From an uncultured Collinsella sp. (GTDB lineage Bacteria > Actinomycetota > Coriobacteriia > Coriobacteriales > Coriobacteriaceae), in NCBI GenBank assembly GCA_905204635.1, contig CAJLAN010000044.1, positions 1-9,906 of the forward strand: DNA of 9,906 nucleotides, read 5' to 3'. The translations under genes and the position numbers were made by a program. The notes below the pieces were generated by a model, which ran no database searches, was not told the origin of the DNA, and was given only the letters and a program-made list of their open reading frames with translations. Each line of letters opens with the position of its first letter. Within the stretch, counting starts at the first letter, position 1. Positions 1-5,952 of the stretch are shown in pieces.

Positions 1-1
1 C

Positions 2-1108
2 GTCGATCTGGAGGTTCGCGCGGGCGACGTCGTGGCACTCATCGGGCCAAACGGCTCGGGCAAGTCGACCATCTTGAAAACCATCACACGCCATCTGACA
101 CCGCTTGCCGGCGCGGTCGAGCTCGACGGGCGGGAGATTTCCCGATGGAAGACGGCGGAGTTCGCAAGGAACCTTGCCGTTATGCTGACAGATCGCCCCC
201 GGACCGAGCTCCTCACCTGCCGCGATATCGTAGAGGCGGGAAGGCATCCCTACACCGGGCGAATGGGCACACTCACGCCCAACGACCATAATCGGGTCGA
301 CGAGGCCATGAAAACCGCACATGTGGAAGAGCTTGCCGAACGCGACTTCATGCAGATAAGCGACGGGCAACGCCAGCGCGTCATGCTCGCACGCGCCATC
401 GCGCAGGATCCGCGCGTGCTCGTGCTCGACGAGCCCACGTCGTATCTCGATATCCGCTACCAGATCGACCTGCTACGAATACTTCGCCACCTTGCGAAAT
501 CGCGGAATGTTGCTGTCATCATGTCCATCCACGAACTCGAGCTCGCGCAGAAAAGCGCCGACAAGGTGATTTGCGTGAAGGACGGCCGGGTCTTCCGCGC
601 CGGCGCACCCGAGGACATATTCACGCGTGAGACGATTGGCGAGCTCTACGGCCTGCAACATGGCACCTTCAACGAGCGCTTCGGCAGCGTGGAAATTGGG
701 CGCCCGCACGGCGATGCGCACACGTTCGTCATCGCCGGCGCAGGTACGGGGTCGGCTGTGTTTCGCCAGCTCATTCGGCAGGGCAAGGCGTTCTACGCGG
801 GCGTTCTGCACGAAGGGGACATCGACTGCGAGCTCGCGCGCGACCTGGCAACGGAATGCGTGGCCGAGCGCGCCTTCGAGCCGATCGGGGATAAAACCAT
901 AGCCCGCGCCAAAGAGCTCCTCGTCCACTGCGCGCGCCTTATCGTGTGCCCCGCCGCCTTCGGCACCATAAACGCCCGCAACGCAGAGCTCGTCGAGTTC
1001 GCACGCTCGCATGGTATCGAGGTCATGCGAGCGTGCGAAGGCGCATCGGAGGATTCCCAATTGGATACGCCTAGGCGCGGTCCAAGAAATCGTCCGCACC
1101 CCCTTTAG
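2..1108 (+). CDS. ABC transporter ATP-binding protein (FecE/BtuD-like) with extra C-terminal domain, 5' partial
   Basis: ATPase subunit of an iron-siderophore, heme or cobalamin-type importer; it would sit on the cytoplasmic face and power a FecCD-type permease. The frame is open to the left edge, so the true start lies outside; the GTG at 32 is internal because the preceding residues VDLEVRAGDV are normal ABC sequence before Walker A. In visible numbering (codon at 2 = residue 1), Walker A GPNGSGKS is at 15-22, the signature is SDGQ near 120-123 (usual form SGGQ), Walker B VLVLDE is at 139-144, and the H-loop histidine is near 177. Where the Q-loop glutamine is expected the sequence reads MLTDRP, with no Gln. 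Residues about 239-345 form an added domain with a Rossmann-like glycine motif (VIAGAGTGSAVF); I recall similar fusions in Firmicutes and Actinobacteria but their ligand is unknown to me. The permease genes are presumably upstream, outside the window. The ATPase call is firm; the substrate is inferred. Confidence 0.9.
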   Translation, partial: VDLEVRAGDVVALIGPNGSGKSTILKTITRHLTPLAGAVELDGREISRWKTAEFARNLAVMLTDRPRTELLTCRDIVEAGRHPYTGRMGTLTPNDHNRVDEAMKTAHVEELAERDFMQISDGQRQRVMLARAIAQDPRVLVLDEPTSYLDIRYQIDLLRILRHLAKSRNVAVIMSIHELELAQKSADKVICVKDGRVFRAGAPEDIFTRETIGELYGLQHGTFNERFGSVEIGRPHGDAHTFVIAGAGTGSAVFRQLIRQGKAFYAGVLHEGDIDCELARDLATECVAERAFEPIGDKTIARAKELLVHCARLIVCPAAFGTINARNAELVEFARSHGIEVMRACEGASEDSQLDTPRRGPRNRPHPL

Positions 1109-1170
1109 GTAGTTAAAAGACCTATTCAGGCCCTATTTCACCGCAACTCAGGGGAGGTAAGGCGCAAGCG

Positions 1171-1782
1171 CTATTCGAAACGAGATTCCAAACTCGAAAG
1201 GCCGCTCAACGTCAGATTATTAGCAACCTCCGAGACGCGCTCGATAGGAACCGATCCGTCAGACAGTGCCCACGTGCGATAGATACCGATAATACCCGAC
1301 AGCAAAAACGCCAGATAGTAGTCGAACATCTCGTCCTTGAGACCTTGGGGCAGCAGATCGCGCTCGGCAATCTCGTGCTCGAGCGGCGCACGAAGACGAG
1401 CCATGAAATCATCGAGCGGAATATTCTCGATCAGCTGACGATTGAGCACCAAGTTGTTGCACAGCGCCTCGTTAACGGTTTTAAAGAAGGTCGCTGCCGC
1501 GCCCAGGGCGCGCTCGTTGGTGTCACCGTCCATGGAAGCAAGCGTTTTCTCGACCGAGTCGACAATCATCTCAACCACATCGACGGCAATGGCATCGAGC
1601 AGGCCGTCAACCGTACCAAAGTGAACGTAAAAGGTCTTGCGGTCGACATTGGCCTCGCGCGCGATGGCACTCACCGTAATGTCTGCCAGCGGCTTTTCCA
1701 TGAGCAGGCGCTCGAAAGCCGAAAGGATGGCATTACGGCTGCGAACGATGCGACGATCAAGACGCGGTTTGCTGGTTGCCAT
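1171..1782 (-). CDS. TetR/AcrR-family transcriptional regulator
   Basis: DNA-binding regulator of 203 residues, a normal length for TetR proteins. The N-terminal helix-turn-helix is clear: ITVSAIAREANVDRKTFYVHF at about residues 35-55, with the typical YxHF ending of the recognition helix. The remaining C-terminal part is helical and resembles the dimerisation/ligand domains of the family, without a ligand I can identify. I chose the ATG at 1782 because GAAGGG (1791-1796) lies 8 nt upstream; an ATG at 1809 in the same frame lacks a ribosome site. A perfect 7-bp inverted repeat (1826-1849) upstream is a candidate autoregulatory operator. The target could be itself, the flippase-like gene transcribed in the same direction just upstream, or a distant locus. 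It converges on the ABC ATPase with a 62-nt gap in which I see no clear terminator. Confidence 0.9.
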   Translation of the reverse strand: MATSKPRLDRRIVRSRNAILSAFERLLMEKPLADITVSAIAREANVDRKTFYVHFGTVDGLLDAIAVDVVEMIVDSVEKTLASMDGDTNERALGAAATFFKTVNEALCNNLVLNRQLIENIPLDDFMARLRAPLEHEIAERDLLPQGLKDEMFDYYLAFLLSGIIGIYRTWALSDGSVPIERVSEVANNLTLSGLSSLESRFE

Positions 1783-1790
1783 GGGCGTGT

Positions 1791-1796
1791 CCCTTC
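1791..1796 (-). promoter_or_regulatory. Ribosome binding site deciding the TetR start
   Basis: GAAGGG on the minus strand, 8 nt before the ATG at 1782. No comparable site precedes the in-frame ATG at 1809, so the shorter protein is preferred. Confidence 0.65.
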
Positions 1797-1825
1797 GATA
1801 TGCGAGCATTCATCAACAGATGAGA

Positions 1826-1849
1826 GATAATCTACGTAAGAGGATTATC
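1826..1849. promoter_or_regulatory. Candidate TetR operator: 7-bp perfect inverted repeat
   Basis: GATAATC (1826-1832) and GATTATC (1843-1849) are exact reverse complements separated by 10 nt, with the self-complementary TACGTA (1833-1838) inside. It lies 44 nt upstream of the TetR-family start codon, the usual place for an autoregulatory operator, and its arms contain GATAAT/GATTAT strings that could double as -10 elements. I could not find a convincing -35 box. The operator role is inferred from position and symmetry. Confidence 0.45.
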
Positions 1850-1898
1850 CCCCATACAGCACAAATATGCCCCGCATCATGAAGAACGCACGACTGCC

Positions 1899-3206
1899 CT
1901 ACTGCGACTTGGGATGCTTCTTCTTATTGAGTGCCGACGGAGATACGCGAATACCATCGCCTGTCTGGCGCACATAGGCTTTATGAGCCGGCTTAGCGGT
2001 CCCAGAAGCCTTCTGAGCGTGCTTCTTGGGATCAACGGTAACAACATTCGTGGGGTGCGGCTTATTAGGCGCAGAGGGCGTCTGAGGCGTGCGGCCGAGC
2101 TTGCGCATCACACGATCCCAGCGCGCATGGATGCTCTCGTTGTGGGCGCTCTTAAGTCCCAGCAGGGGCGCAGCCAAAATGGTCGGCGCAATAAACGTAA
2201 TGAGGCGCCACAGCAGATAGCCGGCGGTCGAAGCCGACCCAAAGAAATGACCCAAGAACAATGCAAAGCCGCCCTCAGCGCCACCAGTTCCACCGGGCAA
2301 GGGAACCGCAGAGCTCAGCAGCTGGACAAAGGCGCTCGCGGCCATGACCGAGAAAAAGTCGACCTCGTGGTGGCCAAAGGCAAGCATCAAGAAATACGGC
2401 ACCAGATAGAAAAACGCGAGCTGCAGCATGGTGATAAACACGGTGAGCAGCATGGAAGAAAAATGTCCGGCTGAAAGCTTGAACTTCTCGGAGAAGGAAT
2501 AGATCTCGCTATCGACAAACGTGCGCCAACCCTCGATCTTTGTGGACGAGACGCCTATGCGCTCGAGCCAATTAATGATGCAATGGGCGACGCGCGTGAC
2601 GGTCTTAGGCATGAGCGCGACGGCAAAGATACCCAGCAAGATGCAGCAGTGCCCGCCAAAGCTAAAGACGCACAGCAGCGTCATGTCGCCATAGCGCTCA
2701 GCAAAAAACGGCATGCGAGCAAGCAGTAGGATAGCGCCCCAGGCAACGAGACCAAACTGGTACACGATAAAGCGCGTGAACTGCGTTGCTCCGGCCTCGC
2801 CGACATTTTGGCCCGCCTTGGTCAGGCGGTAGATCTGGGCGGGAGTCGAGCCCATCATCATGGGCGTCAGGTTGCCAAAGAAGATGCCGCTCGCCTCGAC
2901 CGAAATCAGGTCGCGGATGCCGACGGGTGAATTAGGATCGAGCCAAACGGCAATCGCGTACGCCACGATGCCAAAGAAGAGGTACAAGAACATGCAGAAG
3001 CATGCAGCAACGAGCCATGGCGCCTGGACGCTCGACATAGCGGCCCAGAACTGCCCCATCTGCCCGGTTACCACCAGATAGACAATATAACCCACCAGTA
3101 CGACGCCGATAAAGATAGCGCCGCGGCGTGCGCTCTTATTGTCATCTCCGCCCGAAGCCTCAACCTCGACCTGGGGCTTAGACGCATGCTGAGAGGACTC
3201 CGTCAT
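1899..3206 (-). CDS. Flippase-like integral membrane protein (YbhN / LPG synthase TM-domain family, UPF0104)
   Basis: Multi-pass membrane protein of 435 residues matching the lysylphosphatidylglycerol-synthase transmembrane domain family, whose members are proposed to flip or move lipids or lipid-linked sugars. A polar N-terminus (about 1-28) is followed by hydrophobic segments, the first near 30-47. Family motifs are visible: GNLTPMMMGSTPAQIYRL (111-128) and PLPGGTGGAEGGF (302-314). There is no C-terminal LPG synthetase catalytic domain, so this is not a full MprF. The last 75 or so residues form a cytoplasmic-looking tail rich in Lys, Pro and His, ending KKKHPKSQ. Start: ATG at 3206 with AGAAGGAG (3211-3218) just upstream; a longer frame to 3272 has no such support. 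A short palindrome with a -10-like box (3228-3245) precedes it. Substrate unknown. Confidence 0.85.
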   Translation of the reverse strand: MTESSQHASKPQVEVEASGGDDNKSARRGAIFIGVVLVGYIVYLVVTGQMGQFWAAMSSVQAPWLVAACFCMFLYLFFGIVAYAIAVWLDPNSPVGIRDLISVEASGIFFGNLTPMMMGSTPAQIYRLTKAGQNVGEAGATQFTRFIVYQFGLVAWGAILLLARMPFFAERYGDMTLLCVFSFGGHCCILLGIFAVALMPKTVTRVAHCIINWLERIGVSSTKIEGWRTFVDSEIYSFSEKFKLSAGHFSSMLLTVFITMLQLAFFYLVPYFLMLAFGHHEVDFFSVMAASAFVQLLSSAVPLPGGTGGAEGGFALFLGHFFGSASTAGYLLWRLITFIAPTILAAPLLGLKSAHNESIHARWDRVMRKLGRTPQTPSAPNKPHPTNVVTVDPKKHAQKASGTAKPAHKAYVRQTGDGIRVSPSALNKKKHPKSQ

Positions 3207-3227
3207 GAGACTCCTTCTAACAGTCAA

Positions 3228-3245
3228 AATATCTTGGATATTGTA
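3228..3245 (-). promoter_or_regulatory. Possible promoter/operator of the flippase-like gene
   Basis: A -10-like TACAAT (3240-3245, minus strand) is overlapped by a perfect 6-bp inverted repeat with 3-nt spacer, AATATC-TTG-GATATT (3228-3242). It lies 22 nt upstream of the start codon. No good -35 is present at 16-18 nt, so a promoter here may be activator-dependent or the match may be chance. Confidence 0.3.
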
Positions 3246-3310
3246 CCCGCAAGGACCATAGACAGAACGCAAAGCTCTGGTTCAAACGGGAATTGCAGAC
3301 GGGTGTTTGA

Positions 3311-3345
3311 AAATAAAAAACCCGGCCTTCCATGGGAAGTCCGGG
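3311..3345 (-). terminator. Intrinsic terminator of the tRNA unit
   Basis: On the minus strand a hairpin (3321-3345) of two 5-bp blocks, CCCGG/CCGGG and CTTCC/GGAAG, is separated by one mismatch and closed by a 3-nt loop. It is followed directly by TTTTTTATTT (3311-3320). It starts 11 nt after the CCA end of the tRNA-Glu gene and is a textbook Rho-independent terminator. Confidence 0.9.
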
Positions 3346-3356
3346 TATCAGATGCG

Positions 3357-3433
3357 TGGTAGCCCGTACCAGATTCGAACTGGTGATCTCCGCCTTGAGA
3401 GGGCGGCGTCCTAAACCGCTAGACGAACGGGCC
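3357..3433 (-). tRNA. tRNA-Glu (anticodon CTC)
   Basis: A full cloverleaf reads on the minus strand over 77 nt including an encoded CCA (3357-3359). The acceptor stem is GGCCCGT/ACGGGCT with a G-U closing pair at 1-72. The anticodon stem CCGCC/GGCGG encloses loop CTCTCAA, giving anticodon CTC. The T-arm carries GTTCGAATC. It is the second gene of a two-tRNA transcript, 17 nt after tRNA-Gln and just before the terminator. Confidence 0.95.
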
Positions 3434-3450
3434 ATATGTAGCAAATGCAA

Positions 3451-3524
3451 TGGCTGGGATGGAGGGAGTCGAACCCCCATTGACGGAACCAGAATCCGCT
3501 GTCCTGCCATTAGACGACATCCCA
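3451..3524 (-). tRNA. tRNA-Gln (anticodon CTG)
   Basis: A cloverleaf on the minus strand of 74 nt including encoded CCA (3451-3453) and discriminator G. The acceptor stem TGGGATG/CATCCCA is perfect, with the U1-A72 pair typical of tRNA-Gln. The anticodon loop TTCTGGT gives anticodon CTG, and the T-loop GTTCGACTC is present. It is the promoter-proximal gene of the pair. Confidence 0.95.
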
Positions 3525-3568
3525 ATGACTGCATCGCTGCGCTCGGCTGTGCCTTTGCGCAAGAAAGA

Positions 3569-3597
3569 AATATACGGGAAGTCTCGCCGTGACGCAA
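3569..3597 (-). promoter_or_regulatory. Promoter of the tRNA-Gln/tRNA-Glu unit
   Basis: On the minus strand TTGCGT (3592-3597) and TATATT (3569-3574) are separated by exactly 17 nt, close to the housekeeping sigma consensus. The -10 lies about 45 nt before the mature 5' end of tRNA-Gln. The DNA just upstream is AT-rich (3601-3640), as in stable-RNA promoters with UP elements, and holds an inverted repeat. Confidence 0.75.
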
Positions 3598-3600
3598 GCC

Positions 3601-3635
3601 CCAATTTTGACTTTTTTGAAATTCAGTCAAATTGG
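3601..3635. repeat. Inverted repeat just upstream of the tRNA promoter
   Basis: CCAATTTTGAC (3601-3611) and GTCAAATTGG (3626-3635) are reverse complements apart from one extra T, with 14 nt between them. The element abuts the -35 box. It could be a regulator site or part of an AT-rich UP element; there is no T-tract consistent with termination. Confidence 0.45.
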
Positions 3636-3800
3636 CCTAATTTAGTCCAACCCGTGAAGGACCTGTGAAGCCAACCGCTGTACACGAAGGGCAAAACACC
3701 GCGAGCGGTAGCCGTCAACCGTTGGCAGATTCTACCGTGAAAACGATAGCACCAGGCAACACAATCGAAGTATCAATGATCGCGTAGATATCGAGGCGCC

Positions 3801-4211
3801 ATGGACGAAGAGCTTGATTACCTATGGGAGACCCTGGGCCTCGAGATCACTGCCGACCTTTGGCCCGAACGGGACAAAATTCACCCCACGTTACGCCCCG
3901 CCATTACTGTGGTGCAGGCAAAATACCGCCGTGCATCCTTTTTGATCATGCGGATGTCATGGCACGCGGGACTCCCCGACCTTAAGCGAATCCAGGCAAG
4001 CCTCGTCGAGCTGTCCGGCATGCCGACCGTCATATCCGAGGCGCACCTGGAGCAGCGCCAGCGCGAGCGACTGCAACAGCAGCGGATTCCCTTTATCTGC
4101 CCCGGCGTTCAGGCATATCTGCCCTTTATGGACGAGGAGTACTGGAGCGGCAAGCCCAACAAGCACGTAAAGGTCTACGATCCGCACGAATGGGCGCGGC
4201 TTGAGGATTAG
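3801..4211 (+). CDS. Small orphan protein resembling the N-terminal domain of a MarR/winged-helix protein family
   Basis: A 136-residue soluble protein. From about residue 57 to 110 it matches, from memory, the N-terminal half of a family of winged-helix proteins: leucine/proline-rich text, then GMPTVISEAHLEQRQRERL and RIPFICPGVQAYLPFM (95-110), equivalent to the family's RkRLIe..IPFivPg.QlYLP block. In that family a DNA-binding helix-turn-helix follows; here the protein ends 26 residues later with a polar tail (WSGKPNKHVKVYDPHEW). It is therefore either a short stand-alone version or a decayed remnant. The ATG at 3801 has GAGG (3793-3796) 4 nt upstream, a modest site. It is the only complete plus-strand gene, has no operon partners, and is followed directly by the hairpin array. 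I assign no function. Confidence 0.65.
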   Translation: MDEELDYLWETLGLEITADLWPERDKIHPTLRPAITVVQAKYRRASFLIMRMSWHAGLPDLKRIQASLVELSGMPTVISEAHLEQRQRERLQQQRIPFICPGVQAYLPFMDEEYWSGKPNKHVKVYDPHEWARLED

Positions 4212-4256
4212 CGCATATGCCCGCCAGCCGGGATAGTGCGCATGCCCGCCAACCGG
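4211..4256. repeat. Imperfect direct repeat, two copies
   Basis: GCGCATATGCCCGCCAGCCGG (4211-4231) recurs as GCGCATGCCCGCCAACCGG (4238-4256), with a 2-nt deletion and one substitution. The second copy runs into the first arm of the hairpin array. The first is followed by CGGGA (4229-4233), a possible relic of another arm. Confidence 0.5.
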
Positions 4257-4424
4257 AAAGCTCATCCCGGAATTTACGTCCAGAACGGGACGCGCTTTCC
4301 CCTAGAGGCCCCAAACGGAAACCGTATCCCGGATTTCGCGCTCAAACTGGGATACGGTTTCCGCTAGCCCCTTCAACCGGAAACTGCGTCCCGGAATCCG
4401 AGCTCAAAACGGGACGCACTTTCC
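4255..4424. repeat. Array of three 46-nt hairpins, arms phased every 31 nt
   Basis: Six 15-nt arms alternate in orientation, starting at 4255, 4286, 4317, 4348, 4379 and 4410, exactly 31 nt apart. Left arms follow GGAAA-N5-TCCCG and right arms (C/T)GGGA-N5-TTTCC; every loop and every spacer is 16 nt. The central five bases differ between units (GCTCA, CCGTA, CTGCG) but their partners change with them: unit 2 pairs fully, unit 3 in four of five, unit 1 in three of five. No T-tract follows, so it is not a standard terminator, although it fills the gap between two convergent genes. It resembles a REP/BIME-type dispersed element. It lies outside coding sequence. Confidence 0.85.
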
Positions 4425-4431
4425 GCAGCCA

Positions 4432-4791
4432 CTACAGCAGCACCTCGGTCCAGGCCGCTTCCTTAAACCCAGGAATCGCAAAGTCGTCGCCCACCAGCAG
4501 CGGACGCTTGACCAGCATGCCGTCGGTCGCCAGCAGCTCGTAGCATTCCCGATCCGTCATGCCCGCATCCAGACGCGCCTTCAGGCCCAGCTCTCGATAT
4601 TTCATGCCCGACGAATTAAAGAAGCACCGCACCGGCAGCCCCGAACGAGCAATCCAGGTCGCAAGCTCATCAGCCGTAGGATTGTCCAAAACGATATCGC
4701 GGTCGATATACTCAACCCCATGTTCATCCAGCCATGCCTTGGCCTTCTTACAGGTCGAGCACTTGGGATATTCAACAAACAGTACGGTCAT
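4432..4791 (-). CDS. Spx/ArsC-family (arsenate reductase-like) thioredoxin-fold protein
   Basis: A 119-residue cytoplasmic protein of the ArsC/Spx/YffB family. It begins MTVLFVEYPKCSTCKKA, with a CxxC pair at Cys11 and Cys14 at the end of the first strand, the redox position in Spx and related reductases. KRPLLV (95-100) is the conserved family motif with the cis-proline. Length is normal. The CxxC form favours a Spx/YffB-type redox protein over a classical arsenate reductase; no ars genes are nearby. I chose ATG 4791, with GGAGG (4798-4802) 6 nt upstream; the frame extends to 4830 but without a ribosome site. It lies 92 nt downstream of mupG in the same direction, so it could be read from that operon, but functional linkage is not evident. 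Confidence 0.88.
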   Translation of the reverse strand: MTVLFVEYPKCSTCKKAKAWLDEHGVEYIDRDIVLDNPTADELATWIARSGLPVRCFFNSSGMKYRELGLKARLDAGMTDRECYELLATDGMLVKRPLLVGDDFAIPGFKEAAWTEVLL

Positions 4792-4883
4792 GGGAATCCT
4801 CCGAATATAGATCGGCCAACGCAGGCACACGCCACACGAGGCGCCTTCGTATGATGGGCCAATTGTAGCCCACGGGTCACACG

Positions 4884-5936
4884 CTAAACGAACCGGACCC
4901 CGAATCCGCGTTTGATGAACGGCAGCAGCTCCATTGCCTCGGGCGTGATATGGCCCGCAACGTTCATGCGCTCGTCACCGGGAAGATCGACCCGCGCAAT
5001 CTCAAGCTCGCCTTCGTAGCGCCCATATCCGCTATTGCTCACAGCGATCGACCCCGCCTTTCGCGGCAGGCCGGCTCCGGCATCCGTCGACACGGAATCC
5101 GGCTTAAGCGTCGTACGTGACTCCTGAGACCTAAAGATGAGGACGCTCGAGTCGGGCCGGTCGTGATGAATCTGCCCGCGCACATAGGCATAACCGGGCT
5201 CAAGCTCGCATTGCAGGTCCACGTATCCGGCGGAAACTTGAGCAAACTGCGCCCAGCCCGCATCGGAAAGATCGGGGTCGCCGACCAACACAATGTCGCA
5301 ATCGGCGCCATGTGCAAGCTCAAGCATATTGAGAGCAACCTTTGACGCGCGACCGCGCTGCGCCTCGACCGTCGGCAGTCCCTCGAATACCGGCCCGCGA
5401 ACGTTAGCATCACCCGGCACAAAAGCCATGATTTCGAATCCAAGCGCCGCAAGACGAAGATTCACCCGAGCAATGTCCTCCAGAGCTAAACCGGTATAAG
5501 GCTTGGGGTAAAAATTGTGGCAGGCGGCAAAACGAGTCACATCGGCGCCGGCTTCACGCCACGATGCGATTTCATCAGAACTCACTGTCGATGCATTGAC
5601 CACAATGCGAAATACACCGGACAGCTCCGCGACCCGCTGGGCGCTAAAGCCATAGTCCAAACGAAGGTATTCCAACCCCAGATCGCGCAGGTCCTCGATG
5701 CGCTCAAGCCCGAGCAAATCGCACGTGCGAGGCCCCACATCGGCAATGAGCGCAATGCCGCGGGCGGAAAGCAGCGACAGCACATGACGGACCTTATCGG
5801 CATACGCCGCTCCCCCATCCTCGGGAATATGCAGCGAGGTGAACGCGTAGCGCGCACCCGCCGCGGCGCCACGCTCAATCGTCCGCTCAATATCCTGCAA
5901 AGGGCTGGAAAGATAAATTGAAATACCCGTTTTCAC
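4884..5936 (-). CDS. mupG: 6-phospho-N-acetylmuramidase MupG (DUF871 family)
   Basis: A 350-residue cytoplasmic hydrolase. The characterised family member in Staphylococcus aureus cleaves MurNAc-6-phosphate-GlcNAc, releasing MurNAc-6-phosphate and GlcNAc. Family blocks seen: ISIYLSSPL (5-13), FTSLHIPE (32-39), LRLDYGF (91-97), the DUF871 signature CHNFYPKPYTGL (139-150), and GLPTVEAQRG (186-195). The layout is an N-terminal TIM-barrel part (about 1-235) and a C-terminal cyclophilin-like part (about 240-350). The start is GTG at 5936 with AAAGGAG (5946-5952) 9 nt upstream. It is the last gene of the mur cluster, and an intrinsic terminator ends right before its ribosome site. Placement next to murP and murQ supports MupG over an unspecified DUF871 protein. 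Confidence 0.88.
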   Translation of the reverse strand: MKTGISIYLSSPLQDIERTIERGAAAGARYAFTSLHIPEDGGAAYADKVRHVLSLLSARGIALIADVGPRTCDLLGLERIEDLRDLGLEYLRLDYGFSAQRVAELSGVFRIVVNASTVSSDEIASWREAGADVTRFAACHNFYPKPYTGLALEDIARVNLRLAALGFEIMAFVPGDANVRGPVFEGLPTVEAQRGRASKVALNMLELAHGADCDIVLVGDPDLSDAGWAQFAQVSAGYVDLQCELEPGYAYVRGQIHHDRPDSSVLIFRSQESRTTLKPDSVSTDAGAGLPRKAGSIAVSNSGYGRYEGELEIARVDLPGDERMNVAGHITPEAMELLPFIKRGFGVRFV

Positions 5937-5945
5937 GCTTCAACG

Positions 5946-5952
5946 CTCCTTT
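5946..5952 (-). promoter_or_regulatory. mupG ribosome binding site abutting a terminator
   Basis: AAAGGAG on the minus strand, 9 nt before the GTG start of mupG. Its first base directly follows the T-tract of the upstream terminator, so only transcripts that read through, or start within the hairpin region, carry this site with a leader. Confidence 0.7.

Noticed and set aside
473..1099. Open frame of 208 codons on the minus strand opposite the ABC ATPase
   Set aside because: Antisense to a gene with all ATPase motifs; no ribosome site and no recognisable domain.
3217..3630. Open frames on both strands over the tRNA genes
   Set aside because: They translate through two tRNA genes and a terminator, so they are not coding.
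3722..3750. TTGGCA plus GATAGC at 17-nt spacing as a promoter of the orphan gene
   Set aside because: The -10 match is poor (three of six) and the arrangement is expected by chance in this stretch.
4255..4424. Reading the 31-nt periodic array as a CRISPR
   Set aside because: The arms are only 15 nt, alternate in orientation, vary in their centres together with their partners, and the 16-nt spacers resemble one another; there are no cas genes.
4217..4543. Plus-strand open frame across the hairpin array
   Set aside because: Its reading frame consists of the repeated hairpin sequence and antisense Spx-like coding sequence; the periodic peptide is a product of the repeats.
4803..4808. TATATT as a -10 box for the Spx/ArsC-like gene
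   Set aside because: It lies only a few bases from the ribosome site, which would put the transcription start inside the Shine-Dalgarno, and no -35 box is visible.
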